From the NCBI GenBank assembly GCA_002480345.1, contig DLBY01000131.1, positions 1-16,528 on the forward strand: a stretch of 16,528 nt of DNA. Reading direction: 5' to 3'. This DNA comes from Phycisphaerales bacterium UBA7812. GTDB taxonomy: Bacteria > Planctomycetota > Phycisphaerae > Phycisphaerales > UBA1924. Under the pieces are notes generated by a model. That model did no database searches. It had not been told where the DNA came from and saw only the letters and a program-made list of their open reading frames with translations. Positions 6,076 to 14,184 of the stretch are shown here, in pieces. Each line of letters opens with the position of its first letter. Position 1 is the stretch's first letter. The position numbers and the translations under genes were made by a program.

Positions 6076-8859
6076 CTACGAGAAGTCGTATGTGAATTCG
6101 TCGTTCTTGACCCCCACCGAGACCCGCTCGACCGTCTTGCCCTCCATCATCCGGTTGAGGAACGCGGTGGAGATCTCGGGGAGCATGGTCTGTGTGAGGA
6201 TCGCGTCGATCATCCTGCCTCCCGATTCGAGTTCCGTGCACCGGCTCGCGATCAGATCCAGCACCTCGTCGGAATACAGGAACTCGGCGCCGTGGTTGCC
6301 CGCGATGCGCTTCTGGATCCGGCCCAGTTGCAGGCGGCTGATTTCCTTGATCATCTCGTCGCTGAGCGGGAAGTACGGGATCACCGTCATCCGGCCCAGA
6401 AGTGCCGCGGGGAAGACCTTGAGCATTGGCTCCCGGAGGGCCTTCTGGAGCCCCTCGACGCTCGGCATCAGCTCGGGGTCCTTGCACATATTCATGATCA
6501 GGTCGGACCCGACATTGGTCGTCAGCAGGATGATGGTGTTCTTGAAGTCGATCGTTCGGCCTTCGCCGTCCTCCATGACCCCCTTGTCGAAGACCTGGAA
6601 GAAGATCTCGTGCACATCGCTGTGGGCCTTTTCGACTTCGTCGAGCAGCACGACGGAGTAGGGCTTGCGCCTGACGGCCTCCGTGAGGATGCCGCCCTCG
6701 CCGTACCCCACATAGCCGGGAGGGGCACCCTTGAGCGTAGAGACAGTGTGGGCCTCCTGGAACTCGCTCATGTTGATCGTGATCACATTCTGCTCGCCGC
6801 CGTACAGCGACTCCGCGAGCGCGAGGGCGGTCTCGGTCTTCCCAACACCCGACGGCCCCGCGAGCATAAACACGCCGATGGGTTTGCTCGGGTTATCCAG
6901 GCTCGCGCGGCTCGTCTGCACGCGTTTGGCGATCGCGTCGAGCCCGTGCTTCTGCCCGATCACCCGCTCGTTGAGCGTGTCCGCGAGGTGGAGGATCGCC
7001 TGGATCTCATTCTTGACCATCTTCCCAACGGGGATTCCGGTCCAATCGGCGATGACAGCGGCCACGGCGGATGCGCCGCACTCCGGCAGGATGAGCGGGT
7101 TCTCCCCCTGGAGCTCGCAGAGCTGCGCCTGCAACGACGCGAGTTCGCCTTGCAGTTCCTTCCGCTCCGCTTCGGTGAGCGTCGCGTCGGTCGCGGCACC
7201 GCCCATCGTGTCGACGCTCCCGGGATCGTCTCCCGAATCCCCATCGCTGTCGTCGAAACCGGACTCTTCCGTTCCGGGTGAGGACGAGGCGATTGCGTGG
7301 GTGCCCTCTGGCCCGCGGAGTTTGGCTCGGCACGCGAGAATCTTGTCAACCAGTTCCTTTTCGCATTGCCATGCCTCTTCGAGTCGGGCGAGTTCTTCCT
7401 GTTCCTCGTTCACCGCACTCTCGATCTGGCTCACTCGCTTGGCGTGGTCGCGACCGACATCGGCTTCGCGGCTCAGGATCTCGAGTTCGGTCCCAAGGGC
7501 CTGGATCCGCTTCCGGCAGTCGTCCACCGCAGGTGGGACGGCGTGCTGACCGATCGCGACACGGGCACACGCGGTATCCAGCAGACTGACCGCCTTGTCG
7601 GGGAGTTGGCGAGCGGGGATATACCGATGGCCGAGACGCACAGCGGCGTCGATCGCTTCGTCGAGTATCTGGACCTTGTGGTGTTTCTCGAAGATCCCGG
7701 CGACCTTGCGCATCATCCGGATGGCGCGCTCCTCGTCGGGCTCGTCGACCTGAACGGTCTGGAAGCGCCTGCTGAGTGCGGGGTCTTTCTCGATGTGTTT
7801 CTTGTATTCAGCCCAAGTGGTTGCCGCGACGGTGCGGAGGAGCCCGCGAGCCAGAGCGGGCTTGAGCAATTGGGCGGCATCGCCGGTGCCGGCCTGCCCC
7901 CCCGCTCCGATGAGGCGGTGGACCTCGTCGATAAAGAGGATGGTCGGCTGGCTCGACGCCTGCACCTCCTCGATGACCTGCTTGAGTCGTTGCTCGAACT
8001 CACCCTTCATGCTCGCGCCGGCCTGGAGTGCGCTGACATCGAGTTCGAGCAGGCGGACGCCCTGCAAGGGGGGCGGAACATCCTTCTCGACGATCTTGTG
8101 GGCGAAGCCCTCCGCGACCGCTGTCTTGCCGACGCCCGCCTCTCCGACGAGCACCGGGTTGTTCTGGCGTCGTCGCATCAGGATGTCGACGACCTTGCGG
8201 GTCTCCTCGTCACGCCCGACGATCGGGTCGATCTTGCCGGTCCGGGCTTCCTCGGTGAGATCCTTGCAGAACCGCTTGAGCGCCTCTTCTTTGCCCATCT
8301 GCGCGGGCGACATCGCACCGGAGGCCTCGCCGGGAACGGCGCCGCCCCCGACCTGCGAGCCGTCCTTTGCGGACAGGCCCGCCTCGGCGGATTCCCCGAG
8401 CACCTTTTCCCAGTGATCGGTCAGGTCCTCGACTTTCACCTTTTCGAACTCGCTCGAGATCGCCATGAGTGAGCGTTGGAGCCCCTTGGTCTTGAGCATG
8501 CCCACCACGACATGCCCGGATCGGATCGACGACTCGTTGAGCAGGAGCGTGGCATAGGTCCAGGCACGCTCGACGGCCTCCTCGAAATCGGCGCTGAACC
8601 CCGAGAGGCTCGACGCGCCGCGGGGCAACTTGTCGAGCGCCTCGGTCAGATCCGACGCGAGCGTCGAGGGGTTGAGGTCGTAGTGCCGGATGATGCGGTG
8701 AAGATCGGAATCTTGCAGTTGGAGGACCTGGTGAAAGAAATGCAGCACCTCGACATGGGGATTCCCCCGCATCTTGCAGTAGACCGCCGCGGCTTCCGAG
8801 GCCTTGTAGCAAACGCTGTTGAATTTCCCGAACAGAGACTTGAGACTGATCTCGGCCAT
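6076..8859 (-). CDS. clpV: T6SS sheath-disassembly AAA+ ATPase ClpV (TssH)
   Basis: Hexameric unfoldase that pulls apart the contracted TssB/TssC sheath so the machine can be rebuilt; cytoplasmic. It has 927 residues. The N-terminal domain (about 1-150) is of ClpV type, with SLKSLFGKFN, HVEVLHFFHQVL, IRSGHVVVGML. NBD1 has Walker A GEAGVGKT (239-246) and Walker B ILFIDE (307-312). A coiled-coil middle region of about 445-510 resumes near 560. NBD2 has Walker A GPSGVGKT (668-675), the pore-loop region GAPPGYVGYGEGG and Walker B VVLLDE (736-741). A Ser/Asp/Gly-rich acidic segment (about 517-562) interrupts the middle region and makes the protein longer than usual. The start at 8859 (MAEISLKSL) has GGGAGG nine bases upstream and is preferred to 8901. 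The T6SS context and the N-domain separate it from the heat-shock disaggregase ClpB. It is the last T6SS gene of the run, 99 bp after tssG. Confidence 0.95.
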   Translation of the reverse strand: MAEISLKSLFGKFNSVCYKASEAAAVYCKMRGNPHVEVLHFFHQVLQLQDSDLHRIIRHYDLNPSTLASDLTEALDKLPRGASSLSGFSADFEEAVERAWTYATLLLNESSIRSGHVVVGMLKTKGLQRSLMAISSEFEKVKVEDLTDHWEKVLGESAEAGLSAKDGSQVGGGAVPGEASGAMSPAQMGKEEALKRFCKDLTEEARTGKIDPIVGRDEETRKVVDILMRRRQNNPVLVGEAGVGKTAVAEGFAHKIVEKDVPPPLQGVRLLELDVSALQAGASMKGEFEQRLKQVIEEVQASSQPTILFIDEVHRLIGAGGQAGTGDAAQLLKPALARGLLRTVAATTWAEYKKHIEKDPALSRRFQTVQVDEPDEERAIRMMRKVAGIFEKHHKVQILDEAIDAAVRLGHRYIPARQLPDKAVSLLDTACARVAIGQHAVPPAVDDCRKRIQALGTELEILSREADVGRDHAKRVSQIESAVNEEQEELARLEEAWQCEKELVDKILACRAKLRGPEGTHAIASSSPGTEESGFDDSDGDSGDDPGSVDTMGGAATDATLTEAERKELQGELASLQAQLCELQGENPLILPECGASAVAAVIADWTGIPVGKMVKNEIQAILHLADTLNERVIGQKHGLDAIAKRVQTSRASLDNPSKPIGVFMLAGPSGVGKTETALALAESLYGGEQNVITINMSEFQEAHTVSTLKGAPPGYVGYGEGGILTEAVRRKPYSVVLLDEVEKAHSDVHEIFFQVFDKGVMEDGEGRTIDFKNTIILLTTNVGSDLIMNMCKDPELMPSVEGLQKALREPMLKVFPAALLGRMTVIPYFPLSDEMIKEISRLQLGRIQKRIAGNHGAEFLYSDEVLDLIASRCTELESGGRMIDAILTQTMLPEISTAFLNRMMEGKTVERVSVGVKNDEFTYDFS

Positions 8860-8928
8860 CGCTGGAGCCCTCCCACCGAGCACCATCCCGGTGCTCGGCA
8901 ACCCACGCTCACTCCGTTGTCTGCAGAT

Positions 8929-8940
8929 CCCCGAACGGGG
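8929..8940 (-). promoter_or_regulatory. GAAC-centred hairpin between tssG and clpV
   Basis: CCCC-GAAC-GGGG (plus-strand reading), a perfect 4-bp stem around a tetranucleotide centre. It lies 18 bases after the tssG stop and about 70 bases before the clpV start. The core CCCGAACGGG is identical to that in the hcp leader hairpin. It could be an RNA structure protecting one part of the transcript, or a dyad operator. Confidence 0.3.
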
Positions 8941-8958
8941 CTCTTCTTCCCGCGCAGA

Positions 8959-10014
8959 CTACACCATTTCACCCTCGTCGGGCGCACGGAGCAGCAGATC
9001 GTCCGCGTCGTGGTCGAGCGGCCCCGTCCGGATCCAGGTCGTCCACCCGAGCATACTCGGCGGGCCGGCGCCGCCGCCGAGCCGGGTCTGCGGGACTTCC
9101 TCTCTCTTCAGAATGAGCAGAGCGTCCCAGTTGTACTCGTACCCGACATAGTTGCGGACCCAGCCGACAAGGCGTGCGAAACTCCGATCGCTGGGCAGCA
9201 GTCGGCAGAATTGCTCGAACGAGAGCGGACCGAAGACGAGCCGGAACTTCTGGGTGCAGTCCCATGTCTTGGATCCAACGACCGCGGACTCACCGAGTCT
9301 TCCGATTGCCCGGTCGCTGCCCATTCGCAGCCGATCGGTCTTGGGAATATCGATCCACTGCCCAACGAACTCTTCGACCCGGCAGGGCATGCCGAAGTAA
9401 TCGCTCAGGATTGCGGCCAAGCCTTCCGGGGGCCTGCTCTGGTGACTCAACCTGCCCGCGAAGTGCTGCTTCGCGATGTCGGGCACGCCGTCCCGTCGAC
9501 GGAGGGATTTCTCAGCAAGACCGATCGTGCTCGCGACATAGAAGCCGAATCGGTCGGAATCCGGATCATCCGCGACGCGGTCGAAGGAGACGGCCGCGTG
9601 ATTGACCGCCCAGGCGCGGTAGAACATCGCGATCATGCGGTGGTTGAATACATCGCAGAAGCGGACGAATGTCTTGTCTCGCGCGTTGCGTTCGCGATCT
9701 CTGGCGTATTCCGTCAGGTGGAGCGGAAGCGGTCCGTGCGGGCCGAACAGGCCCATGAAGTTCACGAGCATCCGGTCGGGCTCTCCGCGTCCGCCCGGGG
9801 TGTAGGCATGCAGCGTTGAGGGCGCGAAGGCGAGTGACGGCTCCTGGCCGAAACGGATGGGGTCGTCACGCAGGCGCTGGCTCGCGCCGGTGCGGGCGGC
9901 GGTGCGCTTCGAGACCTCGATCCTGCGGACAGCCGAGAAGAAGTCGTACGCGTACGGCTTCTCCATGAGCCGGAGGATCAGAGCGTATGACGCATTCCGA
10001 TCCTGGTGGGCCAT
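8959..10014 (-). CDS. tssG: T6SS baseplate subunit TssG (ImpH/VasB family)
   Basis: Wedge component of the T6SS baseplate; in characterised systems one TssG joins two TssF and TssE. It has 351 residues, a normal family length. Recognisable blocks are YAYDFFSAVRRIE (21-33), LRDDPIRFGQEPSLAF (48-63), GLFGPHGPLPLHLTEY (88-103) and FCDVFNHRMIAMFYRAW (119-135). The start at 10014 (MAHQDRN) is preceded by GGGGAGA at good spacing. It lies inside the end of tssF, giving a 37-bp overlap; an in-frame site at 10122 would add 36 residues with no family resemblance. Translation is probably coupled to tssF. The stop is TAG. Confidence 0.93.
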   Translation of the reverse strand: MAHQDRNASYALILRLMEKPYAYDFFSAVRRIEVSKRTAARTGASQRLRDDPIRFGQEPSLAFAPSTLHAYTPGGRGEPDRMLVNFMGLFGPHGPLPLHLTEYARDRERNARDKTFVRFCDVFNHRMIAMFYRAWAVNHAAVSFDRVADDPDSDRFGFYVASTIGLAEKSLRRRDGVPDIAKQHFAGRLSHQSRPPEGLAAILSDYFGMPCRVEEFVGQWIDIPKTDRLRMGSDRAIGRLGESAVVGSKTWDCTQKFRLVFGPLSFEQFCRLLPSDRSFARLVGWVRNYVGYEYNWDALLILKREEVPQTRLGGGAGPPSMLGWTTWIRTGPLDHDADDLLLRAPDEGEMV

Positions 10015-11885
10015 CGCATGATCTCCCCGCGCTCGCGGGTGTGAACCCGCGTCTCGGTAAAGCTGTTGATCGAAACATACTTCGCAAAGAACCGCTCGAG
10101 CACGGCGCCGAGCATGAAGCACCCGGAGCCCTCGAAATAGCTCTCCTCAAAGTGCAGATCCACGCGCAGACCGCGTGCAAAACTGATCGGGCCCTTTCGG
10201 GGCACGCGGCGCGTGATCGGTGTGCTCCGGATACTGCGGAGCCCTTCGATCTGCTTTCTCGTCGCGGCCTCTGAGAGATGTCCGTAGATCTTGAGCAGGT
10301 CCCGCATCGCGGCGGCGCCGGCGATATTCGGATCGCTCGTGTCGGCACCGAGCGGCATCTCGGCATCCGCGAGCGACAGGTAATTCAAAGACAGATGACT
10401 GATCAGCCTCCAGAGGACCTCGCCCTCCGCGAAACTGGGTCGCGGGGGCGTCGGCCCCGTGATGCAGCGGATGGACTCGACAGCGCCGCCGATGTCCATC
10501 GAGAAATCGGTCCTGCCCTGCCCCACCGGCATGCGCATCGGAAGATCGCGATTCGTGCAACGGGTCGTGATTGCGAGTTGTTTGAGATCGGACCGGTAGG
10601 GTGCGCTCGACGCATCGACGAGTTGCAGGTAGACCTCACTCCCCGGATAGCTTGACCGCCGGCCTGATCGCCGCTCGCGGTCGGTGAGTTGACGCGGTTT
10701 GCGAGCGGATTCGAAGAAGGCGCCGCCATCTCCCGTATCCTCGTCCATGTCACTCGCTTTATAAAACGGGCGGAACACGCGCTCGTCGTCGATCTGCCCC
10801 CCGACTCCCGTCACGCTCGCGATGTCGTACACCTCGTAGTCCAGCGGGCGCGTTTTGTCCGGGACGACATGGAACTCGTGAAACCGATCGGAAACATGGA
10901 TGCGGTCGCACCGCTTGGGAAAGAGATTGATTGCCGGGGTGCAGTGGAGCGCGAACGAGGTCTCATCTACCGACTGCTCGAGGTCGGGATCGCCCTCGTC
11001 GAGAAGGAAGAGGACCTCGATGGACGGCGCACCACACCTCTCGAATCCCTCTCGTATCCCCGAAACTTCTAGGAATCTGAATCGCTCGGGGAAGGCGAAG
11101 TACTCCTGGAGATGCCGGTAGCCCTGGAAGGTGCGTGCCCCGACAGGCAGAAGCGCCTCCTCATCGGAGAATCCCATCTGGCGGAGTGAACGCGACGGAT
11201 CGAGGCGAACGGTCCATCCGGGCGGTCTCGTTGTGGGACGAAGCAGGATCCCGGTCGAATGCGCCACCAAGCGTTCGTAGAGCCTCGCGGGGAGGTTGCC
11301 GGCACCCCGGAGATAAAACGCGAGCGAGTCGGTCTCGATTTCCTCGAAGAGCAGCCCGGCGGATGCTCGAAGACGGAGCCTGATCACCGCCGCTGGGCGA
11401 GTGTCCCGTGGCAGGTCGAGCGAGAGCAGGTCTCGATCGTGGTACTGAGCCTCCACCAGTTCGATCGGCGCAAGGGTCACTGCGTGGCCCGTTCTGTACT
11501 CACACGCGGACTGGTCCGACCGTCCGATTGAACTGCGGAGCGCCGTACCGCGGGGAACAGTGAACCCGCTTGCCAGCCCGGAATCCTCAAGATCGGGCTT
11601 GATCTGGACCACGCACATCGAGGGCGTGGGACAGAGATAGTGCGGATACACCGCGTCGAGCAGGTGCTGCGTGAAACGCGGGAATTCGGAGTCCAGCTTC
11701 AGTTGGACGCGGGCTGAGAGAAACGCGAAGCCTTCGAGCAGGCGTTCGACATACGGATCGGCGCATTCGAATTCATCGAGCGCGAGCCGTCCCGCGATCT
11801 TCGGATAGTCGCGGGCGAACTCCGCGGCGGTCTCCCGGACATGCCTCAATTCCCGTTCATAATATCTGACGAGTCGTTGATCCAT
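9978..11885 (-). CDS. tssF: T6SS baseplate subunit TssF (ImpG/VasA family)
   Basis: Largest baseplate wedge protein, assembled with TssG, TssE and TssK under the sheath. It has 635 residues, as expected for the family. The N-terminus is typical: YYERELRHVRETAAEFARDY, PKIAGRLAL, DPYVERLLEGFAFLSARVQL and the HLLDAVYPHYLCPTPSM block. FTVPRGTALRS (about 108-118) and ITTRCTNRDLP in the C-terminal half also fit. The start at 11885 has GGGGAG only a few bases upstream, 15 bp after the tssE stop. The 3' end overlaps tssG by 37 bp. No truncation or frameshift was seen. Confidence 0.95.
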   Translation of the reverse strand: MDQRLVRYYERELRHVRETAAEFARDYPKIAGRLALDEFECADPYVERLLEGFAFLSARVQLKLDSEFPRFTQHLLDAVYPHYLCPTPSMCVVQIKPDLEDSGLASGFTVPRGTALRSSIGRSDQSACEYRTGHAVTLAPIELVEAQYHDRDLLSLDLPRDTRPAAVIRLRLRASAGLLFEEIETDSLAFYLRGAGNLPARLYERLVAHSTGILLRPTTRPPGWTVRLDPSRSLRQMGFSDEEALLPVGARTFQGYRHLQEYFAFPERFRFLEVSGIREGFERCGAPSIEVLFLLDEGDPDLEQSVDETSFALHCTPAINLFPKRCDRIHVSDRFHEFHVVPDKTRPLDYEVYDIASVTGVGGQIDDERVFRPFYKASDMDEDTGDGGAFFESARKPRQLTDRERRSGRRSSYPGSEVYLQLVDASSAPYRSDLKQLAITTRCTNRDLPMRMPVGQGRTDFSMDIGGAVESIRCITGPTPPRPSFAEGEVLWRLISHLSLNYLSLADAEMPLGADTSDPNIAGAAAMRDLLKIYGHLSEAATRKQIEGLRSIRSTPITRRVPRKGPISFARGLRVDLHFEESYFEGSGCFMLGAVLERFFAKYVSINSFTETRVHTRERGEIMRWPTRIGMRHTL

Positions 11886-11900
11886 CGGCTCCCCGTCCGC

Positions 11901-12407
11901 TCACCCGCGGGCTGCATCTTCGACAGCGTACTGGCCCGTTTCGAGATCGACCTCGGTCTTGAGGTAAAGGGGCTCGGGAACCGGTTGGGCCCACAGATCG
12001 CCGCGCACTTCAAAGACCAACGCGTTTCCCGACATCTCATCGCCGTTCAGCGAGGCGGTCACGCGGAGGGTTCCGGGCACGATTCTGGGCTCGAACGCCC
12101 GGATCGCACGGGCGATGGTCCTCTCGAGCGAAACGATATCGAGCCCGCCCGCGGTGATACCGGTGAGATCCGGTACGCCGTAATTCAGCACGCTCGTGTA
12201 CACCTCGGGCGCCTCCTCCCGATCTTCGGGCCCGAGGCGCTGGGCGGTGTTGAGAAGCCAACTCAAGTCGCGGAGCACAGCCTCACGCATCTGACGGGAG
12301 GTGAATACGCGCCGATCGCGGCTCTCGGAGGACTTCGTCGGCTCGTCGTCGGTCAGACGATCGAGCAGGCAGGGCTGGAGGCGCTCCGTCGGGGTGAGTT
12401 CAGCCAT
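11901..12407 (-). CDS. tssE: T6SS baseplate subunit TssE (gp25-like)
   Basis: Small baseplate protein homologous to phage T4 gp25; it nucleates sheath polymerisation. It has 168 residues. Visible family features are LLDRLTD near the N-terminus, REAVLRDLSWLLNT (41-54), SVLNYGVPDLTG (72-83) and the EPR motif (106-108) in the gp25 fold, followed by a beta-rich C-terminus. The start at 12407 forms an 8-bp overlap with the end of tagJ (ATGGCTGA), with GGCGGAAG directly upstream, so the two are likely coupled. An in-frame extension to 12434 adds basic residues with no support. Confidence 0.93.
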   Translation of the reverse strand: MAELTPTERLQPCLLDRLTDDEPTKSSESRDRRVFTSRQMREAVLRDLSWLLNTAQRLGPEDREEAPEVYTSVLNYGVPDLTGITAGGLDIVSLERTIARAIRAFEPRIVPGTLRVTASLNGDEMSGNALVFEVRGDLWAQPVPEPLYLKTEVDLETGQYAVEDAARG

Positions 12408-13239
12408 GGGCTTCCGCCTTCGGGTGCTCCGCATCCTCTTGGGCGTCGTCCTGCGGACCGAGCGTAATCAACTGGGTCTCGAGCATGGAAAACTCGCCCA
12501 CATCCGTTGCGAACATCCGCTGCCCGAGGCCCGTGCAGTAATCCCCTTCGAAGTCCTGGAACGAGGTCTTCCGACTGAGCTTTTCTTCGTCGTCTCCGCT
12601 CGACACCGTCCCCGGATAGCGCACCGGGATGAGCCCGACGCCTTTCCCGCCGTTCGTCCAGATAAACTCCGCCTGTGCCCAGACCACATCGCGGAGACTG
12701 CCCGGCGGCTCAATCTTGATCGCACTGATGTGACCCGCGGGAACCCAGTAGTACTTGCCCTGCATGATGATCTCGACGATCGGTCCGAGCCGGTGGTCCG
12801 TGTCCGCGAACCACTCAAAGGGCTGTCCGTTCACCGTGCCCTCGATCGCGGGCGCGGCTTCGAACGCCCGGTCACGGAGTGCGGCGGCCGCGGCGTGCTC
12901 GCCGCGAGCGTGGTGGCCGACCGCCTGCACCATCCACCCCATCCACTCCGCGGGTTCCCCGAGCATGAGCGGCGTCCGCTTACCAGCGAAGACTTGGTCG
13001 CGGAGCGCCTCGCAGCGGATCGCGTTGCGGTAAAACTCAACCATGATCAGGTCTTTGGGCTTCAGATCGCCCAGCACATTGATCTGCGTCAGCGCCCGGT
13101 CCCATTCGCCGCGAACACAGAACAATTGGTAAAGCAACGCTCGGAACTCGGGATTCGCCGGGTCATTCCGGGCCGCGTCCTGCGCCGCGGCGAGCGCGTC
13201 GTCCAGGCGGGCTTCCTTTATGCAGTCTTCGGCTTTCAT
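12400..13239 (-). CDS. tagJ: T6SS accessory protein TagJ (ImpE/HsiE family)
   Basis: ImpE-family protein of 279 residues. In P. aeruginosa the homologue HsiE1 binds ClpV1 and the N-terminus of the sheath protein TssB, and is found mainly in one class of T6SS. Residues 1-60 are helical and TPR-like (DDALAAAQDAARNDPANPEF, then WDRALTQI). The family core includes FAGKRTPLMLGEPAEWMGW (84-102), NGQPFEWFADTDHRLGPIVE and GKYYWVPAGHI. The tail is acidic and hydrophilic. The start at 13239 has a strong GGAGG six bases upstream. This independent site fits a gene that begins a new segment after the hcp terminator; tssE follows with an 8-bp overlap. Confidence 0.92.
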   Translation of the reverse strand: MKAEDCIKEARLDDALAAAQDAARNDPANPEFRALLYQLFCVRGEWDRALTQINVLGDLKPKDLIMVEFYRNAIRCEALRDQVFAGKRTPLMLGEPAEWMGWMVQAVGHHARGEHAAAAALRDRAFEAAPAIEGTVNGQPFEWFADTDHRLGPIVEIIMQGKYYWVPAGHISAIKIEPPGSLRDVVWAQAEFIWTNGGKGVGLIPVRYPGTVSSGDDEEKLSRKTSFQDFEGDYCTGLGQRMFATDVGEFSMLETQLITLGPQDDAQEDAEHPKAEAHG

Positions 13240-13306
13240 CGGACACCTCCCCACGCGCCTCGGTTGCCTTTTTCCCAGCACAGCACGACGGTGCGCGCGG
13301 AAGAAA

Positions 13307-13330
13307 GGGCGGGGCCCGCAAGCCCCGCCC
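13307..13330 (-). terminator. Intrinsic terminator downstream of hcp
   Basis: Perfect 9-bp GC stem GGGCGGGGC/GCCCCGCCC with a 6-nt loop. On the minus strand it is followed by CTTTCTTCC-like pyrimidine-rich DNA containing T-runs. It lies 133 bases past the hcp stop and 68 bases before the tagJ start. It would end or reduce transcription leaving hcp, allowing more Hcp than downstream products. Confidence 0.6.
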
Positions 13331-13462
13331 CGTCAATGTACCAGATTCGATCGCCCGCCGGTCGCGGGCCGGGGCAACGGGAAAACCGCGTGGCCCCGGT
13401 AGGAGCGTCCGTTCAACCGGCCGGTCGAGCGGTGCTCTTGCTCTCCCCGTTCCGTCATGCGC

Positions 13463-13963
13463 TCAGAGCGGCTGGTTCTCCAGCGTGCTCCAGGCCGCCA
13501 TGATCGCGGGTCCGGTCTTCCCGCCATTCCTCGGATCGGTCGGGGTGTACTCAAGGTGGATCTCGCCGTAGCGGAACCCGACCTCTTCGAGCGGGATCAG
13601 GTCTTCGCCTTCGGTCGACCCGCTGGGGGCGACGCGGGAGACAATCGCGTCCTTGAGGGTGTACTTCATGAAGACGGTCTTGTCCCCCATCGCCCGGCAG
13701 AGCTCGATCACGATCTCCGGGATCGGCTTCGCGGAGCAGGCGTGCATGAACAGGGCCGGGCTGGCGCTGTCGAGACGCTTCACGATGCTGACATCCCCGT
13801 GGTCGGCACGCCCGCCGGCGTGAGTGCCCTGGGCGGAGGCGGCGCCGCCCGTGTTCTGGTTGACCTGATGGCTGAACGCCTGGATCTCGATCCACTCGGC
13901 GTGCGCACTGTCCGTGCTGTCACCCTTGATGCCCTGAATCTGGCAGAATCCGTCGAAACTCAT
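13463..13963 (-). CDS. hcp: T6SS inner-tube protein Hcp (TssD)
   Basis: Forms hexameric rings stacked into the tube that the sheath propels; also carries effectors out of the cell. It has 166 residues, typical for Hcp1. Motifs seen: MSFDGFCQIQGIKGDST at the N-terminus, AEWIEIQAFSHQV, HGDVSIVKRLDSASPALFMH, IVIELCRAMGDK and LIPLEEVGFRYGEIHLEYTPTD near the C-terminus. No C-terminal effector domain is fused. GGGAG sits nine bases before the ATG. Gaps of 232 bp (from tssC) and 223 bp (to tagJ), both with hairpins, suggest a separately tuned unit, sensible for a protein needed in very high copy. Confidence 0.96.
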   Translation of the reverse strand: MSFDGFCQIQGIKGDSTDSAHAEWIEIQAFSHQVNQNTGGAASAQGTHAGGRADHGDVSIVKRLDSASPALFMHACSAKPIPEIVIELCRAMGDKTVFMKYTLKDAIVSRVAPSGSTEGEDLIPLEEVGFRYGEIHLEYTPTDPRNGGKTGPAIMAAWSTLENQPL

Positions 13964-13979
13964 GGCTGTGCTCCCTTAT

Positions 13980-13993
13980 GGCCCGAACGGGCC
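13980..13993 (-). promoter_or_regulatory. hcp: GAAC-centred hairpin next to the hcp ribosome-binding site
   Basis: GGCCC-GAAC-GGGCC (plus reading), a perfect 5-bp stem with a 4-nt loop. It ends two bases before the AAGGGAG Shine-Dalgarno block (13977-13971) of hcp. In the mRNA it would form a short 5' leader hairpin beside the ribosome site. It may stabilise the message or tune access; it may equally be a DNA dyad. Confidence 0.4.
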
Positions 13994-14021
13994 TGCTGTC
14001 GAATGTGCTGCCGGGGTCCCT

Positions 14022-14054
14022 GATAAACCCCGTGACCATCGCTACACCTGTCAA
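14022..14054 (-). promoter_or_regulatory. Weak promoter candidate for hcp
   Basis: The minus strand has a perfect TTGACA (14054-14049). The best -10-like hexamer, TTTATC (14027-14022), lies 21 bases downstream, longer than the normal 16-18. The segment is the least GC-rich part of the tssC-hcp gap. Placement 59-91 bases ahead of the hcp ATG is reasonable, but the spacing makes it doubtful. Confidence 0.22.
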
Positions 14055-14095
14055 GCGAAATCTCTGAAATGGCGCAACGCGGTTGGCCGCAGATT

Positions 14096-14106
14096 CTCAA
14101 ATTGAG
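14096..14106. promoter_or_regulatory. AT-rich dyad upstream of hcp, possible operator
   Basis: CTCAAATTGAG is an 11-base perfect inverted repeat about 42 bases before the TTGACA of the hcp promoter candidate, where an activator could bind. It stands out in an otherwise GC-rich gap. Only this one copy was noticed. Confidence 0.2.
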
Positions 14107-14163
14107 CGATTCCCCGTTTCCCCAGAACCGAGCGCCATCGCCCCGTGGCGCCCGGCCCAACAC

Positions 14164-14184
14164 GCGGCCCGACAAGTCGGCCGC
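14164..14184 (-). terminator. Strong hairpin just after tssC
   Basis: Arms GCGGCC+GAC and GTC+GGCCGC with one bulged base and a 2-base apex, starting 12 bases after the tssC stop. On the minus strand it is followed by GTGTTGG, too poor in T for a textbook terminator. A second GCGCCA/TGGCGC hairpin lies at 14132-14151. Together they may attenuate or protect the 3' end of tssB-tssC mRNA. Confidence 0.38.

Noticed and set aside
6076..8859. ClpB disaggregase instead of ClpV
   Set aside because: The N-domain is ClpV-like and the gene ends a T6SS run.
6013..9819. Three long plus-strand frames (about 390-450 codons) opposite clpV and tssG
   Set aside because: They mirror the codon positions of the minus-strand genes and have no recognisable domains.
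12400..13239. TagJ as a possible effector or immunity gene
   Set aside because: The ImpE family core and the fixed place between hcp and tssE identify it as the structural accessory.
12301..13503. 400-codon plus-strand frame opposite tagJ and its gap
   Set aside because: Antisense to a well-supported ImpE-family gene and crosses the hcp terminator; no motifs.
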